In this document: positions 17,915 through 25,855 of the stretch, in pieces
How positions within the stretch are numbered: the first letter of the stretch is position 1
Layout of the letters: every line of letters begins with the position of its first letter
Assembly (NCBI GenBank): GCA_017304475.1
Contig: JAFKKV010000028.1
Coordinates: forward strand, 1-64,000
DNA length: 64,000 bases
Source: Hyphomicrobiales bacterium
GTDB lineage: Bacteria; Pseudomonadota; Alphaproteobacteria; Rhizobiales; Phreatobacteraceae
Direction of reading: 5' to 3'
Notes under the pieces: model-generated
Told to the model about the DNA's origin: nothing
Database searches by the model: none
The model's input: only the letters and a program-made list of their open reading frames with translations
Program-made: the position numbers and the translations under genes

Positions 17915-18261
17915 GCACCAAACCACATTTGGAGGGGGGCCATCGGAGCACCGCGAACCGGCTGAGGCACGTGAACCTCTACGTCATCCCCGGCCGAGCG
18001 AAGCGAGGGGAAGGGGATCCAGGGGTTGCAGAGCAGCGGCCTCAACACCGCGAAACCACCTCCATGCAGGTGCGGTGAGTGTCGAGATATCCCGGTCGCC
18101 TCGGAACCTTTCGCTTCCTTCGCGCGCGGAAAGCGCAGCCCGTCGGCTCCTGGATCCCCTTCCCCTCGGCTTCGCCTCGGCCGGGGATGACGTAGAGCGT
18201 GCGCCGGCCGACGTCGGGGCGCGGCACGACGCCGACATGCGCGCCGCCGCTCTGACCCACC
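17915..18261. mobile_element. 347-bp MITE-like palindromic insertion between livG and livF
   Basis: A non-coding segment bounded by exact 20-bp direct repeats. Inside are long, nearly perfect inverted arms at 17977..18023 and 18149..18197 (about 48 bp each, CTCTACGTCATCCCCGGCC on the outer side), separated by about 125 bp. No transposase is encoded. The simplest reading is that livG and livF once overlapped by eight bases (ATGGCTGA) and a small palindromic element inserted there, duplicating the junction so that both genes survived. A 20-bp target duplication is unusually long, so another duplication mechanism is possible. Confidence 0.55.
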
Positions 18262-18281
18262 CGGAGGCCGCCCATGGCTGA
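18262..18281 (+). repeat. 20-bp direct repeat, right copy, at the start of livF
   Basis: Exact copy of 17895..17914. It supplies GGAGG-like bases and the livF ATG at 18274. Confidence 0.85.
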
Positions 18282-18987
18282 ACCCTTGCTCGCCATTGAC
18301 GGCCTGCATGCCGGCTACGGCGCGACCGAGATCCTGCGCGGCCTGACCATGACGGTCGAGCCGGGCGAGATCGTCGCCGTGCTTGGCTCCAACGGCGTCG
18401 GCAAGACCACGCTGAACAAGGTCCTGTCGGGCGTCTGCGCGGCGACATCGGGGCGCATCCGCTTCCTCGGCCGGGACATCACCCGGGCCTCGTCCCAGGC
18501 CATCGTCGATCTCGGCCTGATCCACGTGCCGGAAGGCCGCAAGATCTTCCCCAACATGACCGTGAAGGAAAATCTGGAGCTCGGTTCCTACCGGCGCGGC
18601 AAAGCCAACAGATTGACCAATCTGGACAAGATATTTGCAATCTTTCCCCGTCTGAACGAACGGGTGGGGCAATTGGCGGGCACGCTCTCGGGCGGCGAAC
18701 AGCAGATGCTCGCCATTGGCCGCGGGTTGATGGCCGAGCCGCGGCTGCTCATTCTGGATGAACCCTCGCTCGGCCTCTCGCCCTTGCTGGTCGAGGAGAT
18801 GTTCGAGCTCGTCGCCCGCATCAATGCCGAGGGCCTCACGGTCATGCTGGTCGAGCAGAACGTCGTGCAGTCGCTGGAACTGGCGAGCCGCGCCTTCATC
18901 CTGGAAAACGGCGTCTTCGCCCTGAAGGGCAGGGCGCAGGACCTTGCCGCCGATCCCGAACTCAAACGCGCCTATCTGGGGCTCTGA
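18274..18987 (+). CDS. livF: Branched-chain-type ABC transporter ATPase (LivF-like)
   Basis: A 237-residue ABC ATPase that completes the importer. Walker A is GSNGVGKTT, the signature is LSGGEQQML and Walker B is LLILDEPSLGLSP, followed by LVEQNVVQSLEL. LIHVPEGRKIFPNMTVKENL is typical of LivF. It is separated from livG by a palindromic insertion of about 350 bp but is otherwise in operon order. The MmgE/PrpD gene begins two bases after its stop. Confidence 0.95.
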   Translation: MAEPLLAIDGLHAGYGATEILRGLTMTVEPGEIVAVLGSNGVGKTTLNKVLSGVCAATSGRIRFLGRDITRASSQAIVDLGLIHVPEGRKIFPNMTVKENLELGSYRRGKANRLTNLDKIFAIFPRLNERVGQLAGTLSGGEQQMLAIGRGLMAEPRLLILDEPSLGLSPLLVEEMFELVARINAEGLTVMLVEQNVVQSLELASRAFILENGVFALKGRAQDLAADPELKRAYLGL

Positions 18988-18989
18988 TC

Positions 18990-20405
18990 ATGAGCATCGT
19001 CACGCCTGGGGTGAAGACCGCGACGGAACTCGCCGCCGAGCCGCGTTCGGGCTGGCTCGCCGAATGGGGCCGGTTCGCCGCCAACCTGACCTTTCACGAC
19101 CTGCCGCAGCCGGTGGTGGAGCGCACCAAGCAGGTGATCTTCGACTGTATCGGCGCGATCGCCGCCGGCATGGCGGAACCTGAAATGCAAGCGCTCGTCA
19201 TGCGCCTCGGCGCGCTCGACGGCGTCGGCTCGTCCCAGGTGATCGGCAGTTCGAAGCGGCTCTCGGCCTCCAATGCCGCCTTTCTCGGCGGCACGGCGGG
19301 CACCATGCTCGAACTCGACGAGGGCAACCAATATGCCCGCGGCCATCCCGGCATTCATGTCGTGCCGGCGGCCTTGATCGCCGCGGCGCGCATGGGCTGT
19401 TCCGGCGAGGAGCTGATCACCGCCGTCGTGCTCGGCTACGAGATCGGCGCGCGCATCGGCATCGCCTCCAAGCTCAATGTCGCCATGCATCCGCACGGCA
19501 CCTGGGGCACGGTCGGCGCGGCGGTGGCCATTGCCAGGCTGCACGAGGCCGATCCCGAGGCGATGATCGAGATCATCAATGTCGCCTCGTCGCTGGGACT
19601 GACCACCAGCCGCAAGACCATGCTGGAGGGCGCGACCGTCCGGAATTCCTTCGCCGGCCTGTCCAACAAGCTCGGCCTGCTCGCCTGGGAAATGGTCGCC
19701 GCCGGCTTCGGCGGCGAGCGCGACGGTGTCGCCACCGTCTATGGCGCGGTGGCGGCGAGCGATTTCCGGCCCGAGGCGATGACCGAGGCGCTCGGCGAGC
19801 GCTACGAGATCGCGCGCAACTATTTCAAGCGCCACGCGGCCTGCCGCTACACCCATGCAGCCCTCGACGCGCTCGCCGATATCGTCAGGCAGGCCGGCGG
19901 CAAGATCGATCCGCAGGCCGTGCTCGGCGTCGACGTTGCGACCTATGTCTGGGCGGCCCAGCTCGACGATCCCGAACCCAAGACCATGCTGGCGGCGAAA
20001 TTCTCGCTGCCCTTCGCGCTCGCCACCACGCTGGTTCACGGCCGGGCCTCGATCGAGGCGTTTCGCGATGCCGCGCGCACCGACAAGGTGACGAAGGCGC
20101 TGGCGAGCCGGGTCCGGGTCGACGAGGACCCGGCCTTGACCGCCATGCTGCCGGCGGCCCGTCCGGCACGCGTCACGCTCAGGCTCGCCGACGGGCGGGT
20201 GCTGACGGCGACCGCGATCACCAACAAGGGCGATACCGAGGATCCCTATGCGGCGGATGAGGTGGAAGCCAAGTTCGTCGACATCACCAGCCCGCTCTGG
20301 GGCGAGGCCAAGGCGCGGCGGGTGATCGCCGCGGTCAAGGCGCTCGACACAGATTTCGACCCCCAGCGCCTTCTGGCGCTCCTGCACATATCCGGAGACG
20401 CCTGA
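18990..20405 (+). CDS. MmgE/PrpD family protein
   Basis: A 471-residue member of the MmgE/PrpD family, which includes 2-methylcitrate dehydratase, cis-aconitate decarboxylase and iminodisuccinate epimerase: cofactor-free enzymes acting on substituted di- and tricarboxylates. The helical N-terminal domain (VIFDCIGAIAAGMAEPEM, then a LDEGNQYARGHPG-like active-site segment with His) and the FKRHAACRYTHAALDAL region are typical. Its position between the importer and an isocitrate-lyase-type lyase suggests it dehydrates or isomerises an intermediate of the same pathway. The exact reaction cannot be read. Its stop overlaps the next start as TGATG. Confidence 0.92.
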   Translation: MSIVTPGVKTATELAAEPRSGWLAEWGRFAANLTFHDLPQPVVERTKQVIFDCIGAIAAGMAEPEMQALVMRLGALDGVGSSQVIGSSKRLSASNAAFLGGTAGTMLELDEGNQYARGHPGIHVVPAALIAAARMGCSGEELITAVVLGYEIGARIGIASKLNVAMHPHGTWGTVGAAVAIARLHEADPEAMIEIINVASSLGLTTSRKTMLEGATVRNSFAGLSNKLGLLAWEMVAAGFGGERDGVATVYGAVAASDFRPEAMTEALGERYEIARNYFKRHAACRYTHAALDALADIVRQAGGKIDPQAVLGVDVATYVWAAQLDDPEPKTMLAAKFSLPFALATTLVHGRASIEAFRDAARTDKVTKALASRVRVDEDPALTAMLPAARPARVTLRLADGRVLTATAITNKGDTEDPYAADEVEAKFVDITSPLWGEAKARRVIAAVKALDTDFDPQRLLALLHISGDA

Positions 20406-21289
20406 TGCATAACCCCGCCCAGATCCTGCGCGCGCGGCTCAACCAGCGTCCCGTCCTGGTGGCGCCCGGCGTCATCGATCCCCTGACCGCGGTGCTGGCG
20501 GTCAATGCCGGCTTCGAGGCGCTCTACCTGACCGGCGCCGGCATCGCCTATTCGCGCCTCGGCATGGCCGATGTCGGCCTGACCACCATGACGGAAGTGA
20601 CCGAGGTCGTCGCCCGCATCGCCGACAAGGTCGACGTGCCCCTCATCGTCGATGGCGATACCGGTTTCGGCAATGCCATCACCGTCCAGCGCACCATGCG
20701 CTTCTTCGAGCGGGCCGGTGCGGCCGCCATCCAGATCGAGGACCAGACCTTCCCCAAGCGCTGCGGCCATCTGCGCGGCAAGGACGTGGTGGCGGTCGAG
20801 GAAATGGTCGGCAAGATCAAGGCCGCGGTGGATGCCCGCATCAACGGCATGCTGGTCATCGGCCGCACCGATGCCGGCGCGGTCGAGGGTTTCGAGCGCG
20901 CCTTCGAGCGGGCCGAGCGTTATGCCGAGGCCGGCGCCGACATCATCTTCGTGGAAGCTCCGCGCACCACCGAGGAACTGGCCGCGGTGCCCAAGGCACT
21001 CGGCGGCAAGCGTCCGCTCATGGCCAATATGGTCGAGGGCGGGCGCACGCCCATGACCCCGGTGAGCGAGCTGGAAGCCATGGGTTACGACCTCGTGGTG
21101 TTCTCGGCCGGCGTGGTGCGCGCCATGGCCAAGACCGCGCAGTCATTCTACGACACGCTCAAGGCCGACGGCACCTCCGACGCCATTCGCGACAAGATGT
21201 ATTCCTTCGACGAGCTGGCCGAGATCGTCGGCACCACCGAACTCCTGGAGCAGGGCCGCAAATACGATGCGGCGGGGGGCGGGTCGTGA
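20405..21289 (+). CDS. Isocitrate lyase / PEP mutase family C-C lyase
   Basis: A 294-residue TIM-barrel lyase. The Mg-binding segment DGDTGFGN is at residues 83-90, and the gating loop contains K-R-C-G-H with Cys120. That cysteine marks the lyases (isocitrate, 2-methylisocitrate, 2,3-dimethylmalate lyase) rather than PEP mutases or phosphonate hydrolases. Such enzymes split a 2-hydroxy diacid by retro-aldol cleavage, giving pyruvate or glyoxylate plus succinate or propionate. With LeuCD-type and PrpD-type enzymes nearby, the chain dehydrate, rehydrate, cleave is plausible for a branched diacid. The preceding stop and this start overlap, and the gene runs into hyuB (GTGA). Confidence 0.92.
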   Translation: MHNPAQILRARLNQRPVLVAPGVIDPLTAVLAVNAGFEALYLTGAGIAYSRLGMADVGLTTMTEVTEVVARIADKVDVPLIVDGDTGFGNAITVQRTMRFFERAGAAAIQIEDQTFPKRCGHLRGKDVVAVEEMVGKIKAAVDARINGMLVIGRTDAGAVEGFERAFERAERYAEAGADIIFVEAPRTTEELAAVPKALGGKRPLMANMVEGGRTPMTPVSELEAMGYDLVVFSAGVVRAMAKTAQSFYDTLKADGTSDAIRDKMYSFDELAEIVGTTELLEQGRKYDAAGGGS

Positions 21290-22989
21290 GCACGCTCGAC
21301 CCGGTCACCCTGGCGGTCCTGAAGGGCCGGCTCGAGCAGATCGCCGACGAGATGGATGCGACGCTCTATCGCTCGGCCTTCAACCCGATCATCGCGGAAG
21401 CCCGCGATGCCTGTCACGGGCTCTATCACCGCGACACCGGCGATACCCTGGTACAGGGCACCAAGGGCCTGCCGATCTTCGTCGGCGCCATGGCTTTCGC
21501 GGTCAAGGCGGTCATCGACAAGGTGAAGCTGCAGGGCGGTCTCGCGCCCGGCGACACCTTCATCTTCAATGACCAATATGCCGGCGGCACCCATCTCAAC
21601 GACTTCCGCCTCGTCCGGCCGATCTTTCGCGACGGCCGGCTGTTCTGCTGGCTGGCCTCCGCCGGCCATTGGCTGGATATCGGCGGCAATGTCCCCGGCG
21701 GCTATAATCCGGTCGCCACCGAAAGCTTCCAGGAAGGCGTGCTGATCCCGGTGGTCAAGCTCGTCGCCAAGGGCGAGCTGCGCCAGGACATCGTCGATAT
21801 CCTGGCCGCCAATTCGCGCCTGCCGCATTCCAACTGGGGCGATCTCAACGGCCAGCTCAACGCGCTCGATCTCGGCGAGAAGCGCCTCGGCCACTTGCTC
21901 GACGACTATGGCGAGGCCGTCGTCGACCAGGCCTTCGCCGCCTTTTCCGACCGGGCCGAGGCCTTGATGCGCGAGGCGATCGCGGCGCTGCCCGACGGCA
22001 GCTATGCCTTCGAGGACTATCTCGACAATGATGGCATCACCGACGAGAAGCTGACGGTGGCGCTCGACCTGACGATCGCGGGCGACGCCATGACGCTCGA
22101 TTTCTCGCGCTCCTCGCCGCCTTGCCAGGGGCCGATCAACATTTCGACCGCTACCACAGTCGCCGCGTGCTACGTCGCCCTGAAACATGTCTTCACCGAA
22201 GTGCCGGCCAATGCCGGCTGCCTCCGGCCGATTGCCTTCGTCATCCCCGACACGACCTTGCTCGGCGCCCGCGCGCCCAAGCCCATGGCCGGTTATACCG
22301 AGACGATCCTGCGGCTGATCGGCGTGGTCTTCGGCGCGCTCGCGACGGCCGTGCCCGAGCGGGCCACCGCCGGTCCGTTCGGCACGATCAACGCGCTGTC
22401 GATCGCCGGCCACCGTGCCGATGGCGCGCGCTGGGTGATGTTCTCCTTTTTCGGCGGCGGCCTTGGCGGCAATCCGGAAAGCGACGGCCTAAGCCACGCC
22501 AACAACCCGATCTCGACGGCCACCATTCCGCCGGTCGAGATCTTGGAGGCGGCCTATCCCGTGATGTTCACCCAATGGGCGCTGCGTCCGGATTCCGCGG
22601 GAGCCGGCGAACATCGCGGCGGCCTCGGCGCGGTCTATGAGATCGAGCTCCTGGACGAGCGCGGCGCCGACGTCTTCCTTCTCGGCGAGCGCGGCCGTTT
22701 CGCGCCGTTCGGCGTCAATGGCGGTTCGGCGGCGGCGCTCAACCGCTTCTCCTGGACCGATGACAGCGGCACCCATGAGCCGCCCATGGCCTCCAAGGTC
22801 ACCGGCGTGAAGCTGAAGCGAGGCCATCGCGTCCGGCTGGAAACACCCGGCGGCGGCGGCTTCGGCGATCCGACGAAGCGCGATCCGCAGGCGATCGCCC
22901 GCGACGTCATCTTCGAATATGTCACGCCCGCCCATCTCGACGAACACTATGCCTCGGGCTCCTGCGACCTGCCGGGAGCCGTGTCATGA
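21286..22989 (+). CDS. hyuB: Hydantoinase B / oxoprolinase family subunit
   Basis: A 567-residue HyuB-type subunit. The N-terminal LAVLKGRLEQIADEMDATLYRSAFN, the central NDQYAGGTHLNDFRLVRP and AGHWLDIGGNVPGGY segments and the C-terminal TPGGGGFGDPTKRDP are family hallmarks. With HyuA it forms an ATP-dependent cyclic-amidase or carboxylase of the hydantoinase/5-oxoprolinase/acetone-carboxylase type. The start is GTG at 21286 overlapping the previous stop (GTGA). Substrates of the family include N-methylhydantoin, 5-oxoproline and caprolactam; which applies here is unknown. Confidence 0.93.
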   Translation: MSTLDPVTLAVLKGRLEQIADEMDATLYRSAFNPIIAEARDACHGLYHRDTGDTLVQGTKGLPIFVGAMAFAVKAVIDKVKLQGGLAPGDTFIFNDQYAGGTHLNDFRLVRPIFRDGRLFCWLASAGHWLDIGGNVPGGYNPVATESFQEGVLIPVVKLVAKGELRQDIVDILAANSRLPHSNWGDLNGQLNALDLGEKRLGHLLDDYGEAVVDQAFAAFSDRAEALMREAIAALPDGSYAFEDYLDNDGITDEKLTVALDLTIAGDAMTLDFSRSSPPCQGPINISTATTVAACYVALKHVFTEVPANAGCLRPIAFVIPDTTLLGARAPKPMAGYTETILRLIGVVFGALATAVPERATAGPFGTINALSIAGHRADGARWVMFSFFGGGLGGNPESDGLSHANNPISTATIPPVEILEAAYPVMFTQWALRPDSAGAGEHRGGLGAVYEIELLDERGADVFLLGERGRFAPFGVNGGSAAALNRFSWTDDSGTHEPPMASKVTGVKLKRGHRVRLETPGGGGFGDPTKRDPQAIARDVIFEYVTPAHLDEHYASGSCDLPGAVS

Positions 22990-25049
22990 GCGGGAATGGC
23001 AGCGGCAACAGGCTCGTCGGCGTCGATGTCGGCGGCACCTTCACCGACCTGTTCTTCATGGACGAGGCCAAGGGCACGTTCCTCACCGCCAAGGTGCCGT
23101 CGAACCGCGGCGACGAGGCGGTCGGTTTCCTCGAGGGGCTCAAGGCCTTCGGGGCGATCGAGGAGCTCGGCTCCATCGTCCACGGCACCACGGTCGGCAC
23201 CAATGCCTTGCTCGAGCGCAAGGGCGCGCGGGTCGGCGTCATCACCACGCCGGGCTTTCGCGACGCGCTCGAAATGCGCCGGCGCGATCGCCGCAACACC
23301 TGGGGCCTCTGGGGCGATTTCACGCCGGTGGCCGACCGCGACGTGCGCGTCGAAGTGGCCGAGCGCACGCTCGCCAGCGGCAGGATCCGCCATGCGGTCG
23401 ATCCCGACGAGGTGCGTGTCGCAGCCGAGGCGTTGCTCGCCAAGGGCGTCGTGGCGCTCGCCATCATCTTCGTCAATTCCTACGCCAATCCGGCCAATGA
23501 GCGGGCGGCGGCCGCCGCCGCGCGGTCCGTCTGGCCGAACGAGCACGTCTCGGTCTCTTCGGAGATCCTGCCGGAGATCCGCGAATTCGAGCGCGCCTCG
23601 ACCACCGCCCTCAACGCCTATCTCCAGCCGGTGGTGGGCTCCTACCTCGCCAAGCTGGAGGCGGCGCTCGCCGGCGAGCGGTTCGGCGGCCCGTTCCACA
23701 TCGTTCAGTCCAATGGCGGCGTCATGTCGACGGCAACCGCGCGCCGCCTGCCGGTGCGCACCGCGCTGTCGGGGCCGGCGGCCGGCGTCATCGCCGCCGC
23801 GGCCATCGCCGGGGCCGCCGGCTATCCCGACGTGATCACAGGCGATCTCGGCGGCACCTCCTTCGACGTCTCGCTGATCGCGGGCGGGGAGGCGGCGCTC
23901 GCCGCCCAGACGACGATCGATTTCGGCATGGTGATCCGCAATCCGATGATCGAGATCACCACCATCGGCGCCGGCGGCGGCTCGATCGCCCATGTCGACA
24001 AGGGCGGCCTGCTGGAGGTCGGCCCGGAAAGCGCGGGATCGCGGCCGGGCCCCGTCGCCTATGGCCAGGGCAATGACCGGCCGACCCTGACCGACGCCAA
24101 TGTCGTGCTCGGGCGGATCAATGCCGAACGTCCGATCGGCGGCGCGCTCGCGCGGCTGGATGTCGAGGCGGCCGCGGACGCGATCCGCCGGCATGTCGGC
24201 GAGCCCCTGGGTCTCGGGCCGCAGGAGGCGGCGGAAGCGATCATTCGTGTGGCCGATGCCCGCATGGCCGGTGCCATCCGTCTGGTTTCGATCGAGCGCG
24301 GGCACGATCCCGGCAAATTCGCCCTGGTGCCGTTCGGCGGTGGCGGTGCGCTGCATGCTGGCGCGTTGATCGCGGATATCGGGTTGAAGGCCGCCCTCGT
24401 GCCGCGCTTTCCAGGCGTCACCTCGGCCATGGGCTGCGTCATCGCCGATATCAGGCACGACCAGGTGCAGACCTTGAACCTGGCGCTGGACGGGCTCGAT
24501 GCCGCAGCGCTCGACCGGCGCATGGTCGGCGAGGGCGAGGCGGCGCGTGCGGTGGTCGCCGCGGCCGGCCTCAGCGTCGAGCGGATCGATGTCACCTTCG
24601 AGCTCGACATGCACTATCTCGGCCAGACCCACACGGTCGCCGTGCCGCTGCCGGTGACGCTCGACGGGGGGCAGACCGGCATTACCGCCGAAATTACCGC
24701 CAGGGCATTCGAGACCGCCTATTCCCGGGCCTTCTCGCGCCTGCTTCCGGGCCTCGGCATCCGCATCGTCAATCTGCGCACCGCCGCGATCGGCCGTCGG
24801 CCGCATGTCGATCTCGACGCCCTGGCGCCGGGGCCGGACGCCTCGGTCGCCAAGGCGCGCCTCGGCCAGCGCAAGGTCTGGTTCGGCGGCTGGCGCGACA
24901 CCGCGATCTGGTCGCGGCTCGACCTGCCGGTCGGCGCTGTCGTCGAAGGTCCGGCCATTCTCGAACAACCCGATGCGACCACCGTCGTGCCGCCCGGCCA
25001 GCGCGGCCGGGTCGACCGGCTGGGCAATCTGATCGTGGAGCGCGGCTGA
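22986..25049 (+). CDS. hyuA: Hydantoinase A / oxoprolinase family subunit (ATP-binding)
   Basis: A 687-residue HyuA-type subunit with an ASKHA fold. The phosphate loop GVDVGGTFTDLFF is at residues 12-24; VHGTTVGTNALLERKGARVG, DLGGTSFDVSLI and PFGGGGALHAGALI follow in family order, then the beta-rich C-terminal domain. It activates the amide or carboxyl by ATP-dependent phosphorylation for its HyuB partner. It overlaps hyuB by ATGA and the isochorismatase-like gene by TGATG, so B, A and the next gene are probably made together. Confidence 0.94.
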   Translation: MSGNGSGNRLVGVDVGGTFTDLFFMDEAKGTFLTAKVPSNRGDEAVGFLEGLKAFGAIEELGSIVHGTTVGTNALLERKGARVGVITTPGFRDALEMRRRDRRNTWGLWGDFTPVADRDVRVEVAERTLASGRIRHAVDPDEVRVAAEALLAKGVVALAIIFVNSYANPANERAAAAAARSVWPNEHVSVSSEILPEIREFERASTTALNAYLQPVVGSYLAKLEAALAGERFGGPFHIVQSNGGVMSTATARRLPVRTALSGPAAGVIAAAAIAGAAGYPDVITGDLGGTSFDVSLIAGGEAALAAQTTIDFGMVIRNPMIEITTIGAGGGSIAHVDKGGLLEVGPESAGSRPGPVAYGQGNDRPTLTDANVVLGRINAERPIGGALARLDVEAAADAIRRHVGEPLGLGPQEAAEAIIRVADARMAGAIRLVSIERGHDPGKFALVPFGGGGALHAGALIADIGLKAALVPRFPGVTSAMGCVIADIRHDQVQTLNLALDGLDAAALDRRMVGEGEAARAVVAAAGLSVERIDVTFELDMHYLGQTHTVAVPLPVTLDGGQTGITAEITARAFETAYSRAFSRLLPGLGIRIVNLRTAAIGRRPHVDLDALAPGPDASVAKARLGQRKVWFGGWRDTAIWSRLDLPVGAVVEGPAILEQPDATTVVPPGQRGRVDRLGNLIVERG

Positions 25050-25645
25050 TGAACCTCGCGACGACGGCTCTGCTCATCTGCGACCTGCAGAACGACTTCA
25101 TCCATCCCGACGGCGCCTATGGCCGCGCCGGCCAGTCAGCGCCCGAAATCGCGGCGGTGCCGGGCCGCCTGAAGCCGCTGGCCGAGCGTGTCCGCGTCCA
25201 TGGCGGCTGGATCGTCTCGACCCATTTCACGCTGGTGCCCGGCCGAGGCGGAGAACCCTTCATCTCGGCCCATCTGAAAAAGCTGCGGCCGTTCCTGGCC
25301 AAGGGCGATTTCCTGCCCGGCGCATGGGGGCACGGCCTGGTCGATGAGCTGCAGCCGGCCGACATCCAGGTCGAGAAGGTCGCCTTTTCCGCCTTCTACA
25401 TGTCGAGGCTCGAATGGGTGCTGAAAAAGGCCGGTATCGACCATCTCCTGGTCGCCGGCATCGTCACCAATGGCGGCGTCGCCTCGACGGTGCGCGACGC
25501 CCATGTCCGCGATTTCGAGGTGACCGTCATCGCCGACGGCTGCGCGGCTTTTTCGCCCCAGATCCATGCGGAAGCGATCGCTGGTTTGCGGCCGGTGGCA
25601 CGGATCGCCACGGTCGCGGAGCTGATGGCGGAGATTGGTGGGTGA
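25049..25645 (+). CDS. Isochorismatase-like hydrolase family protein lacking the catalytic cysteine
   Basis: A 198-residue isochorismatase-fold protein. Asp12 (ICDLQNDF) and Lys110 (VEKVAFSAF) match two members of the usual Asp-Lys-Cys triad. The third position reads T-N-G-G-V with Gly143 where amidases such as nicotinamidase or N-carbamoylsarcosine amidase carry Cys. Isochorismatases such as EntB and PhzD also have Gly there and hydrolyse a vinyl ether. This member may therefore not be an amidase despite sitting behind the hydantoinase genes. It is the last tightly overlapping gene of the operon; repeats follow. Confidence 0.88.
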   Translation: MNLATTALLICDLQNDFIHPDGAYGRAGQSAPEIAAVPGRLKPLAERVRVHGGWIVSTHFTLVPGRGGEPFISAHLKKLRPFLAKGDFLPGAWGHGLVDELQPADIQVEKVAFSAFYMSRLEWVLKKAGIDHLLVAGIVTNGGVASTVRDAHVRDFEVTVIADGCAAFSPQIHAEAIAGLRPVARIATVAELMAEIGG

Positions 25646-25670
25646 GGGGGAATAGCACAACGCGCGACCA

Positions 25671-25832
25671 ACCCTCTCCCATAGGGAGAGGGTGCCCGCG
25701 TCAGCGGGCGGGTGAGGGGCGTAAGCGCTGAGAACTGACGCCGACGCTCACGCCGCATGCCGTCCCCTCCGGAAATGGACGACCCCTCACCCGGCGCCTG
25801 ACGGCGCCACCCTCTCCCTCTGGGAGAGGGTT
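25671..25832. repeat. Inverted pair of family 1 palindromic repeats
   Basis: 25671..25719 and 25783..25832 are two family 1 copies in opposite orientation (CCCTCTCCC ... GGTGAGGGG and CCCCTCACC ... GGGAGAGGGT), together occupying most of the 210-bp spacer. The transcript across them could fold into a long hairpin between the isochorismatase-like gene and the FAD gene, possibly limiting read-through. Confidence 0.75.
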
Positions 25833-25855
25833 ATTCGGCGGAGCGAGAACCCTCC

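Noticed and set aside
17907..18281. 124-codon frame across the livG-livF insertion
   Set aside because: It starts at the duplicated livF ATG and ends at the duplicated livG TGA, reads through inverted repeats and matches no family; it is a by-product of the duplication.
18990..20405. Naming the MmgE/PrpD protein 2-methylcitrate dehydratase and the lyase PrpB
   Set aside because: No methylcitrate synthase is present, and the hydantoinase and LeuCD-type neighbours suggest another substrate; family names only.
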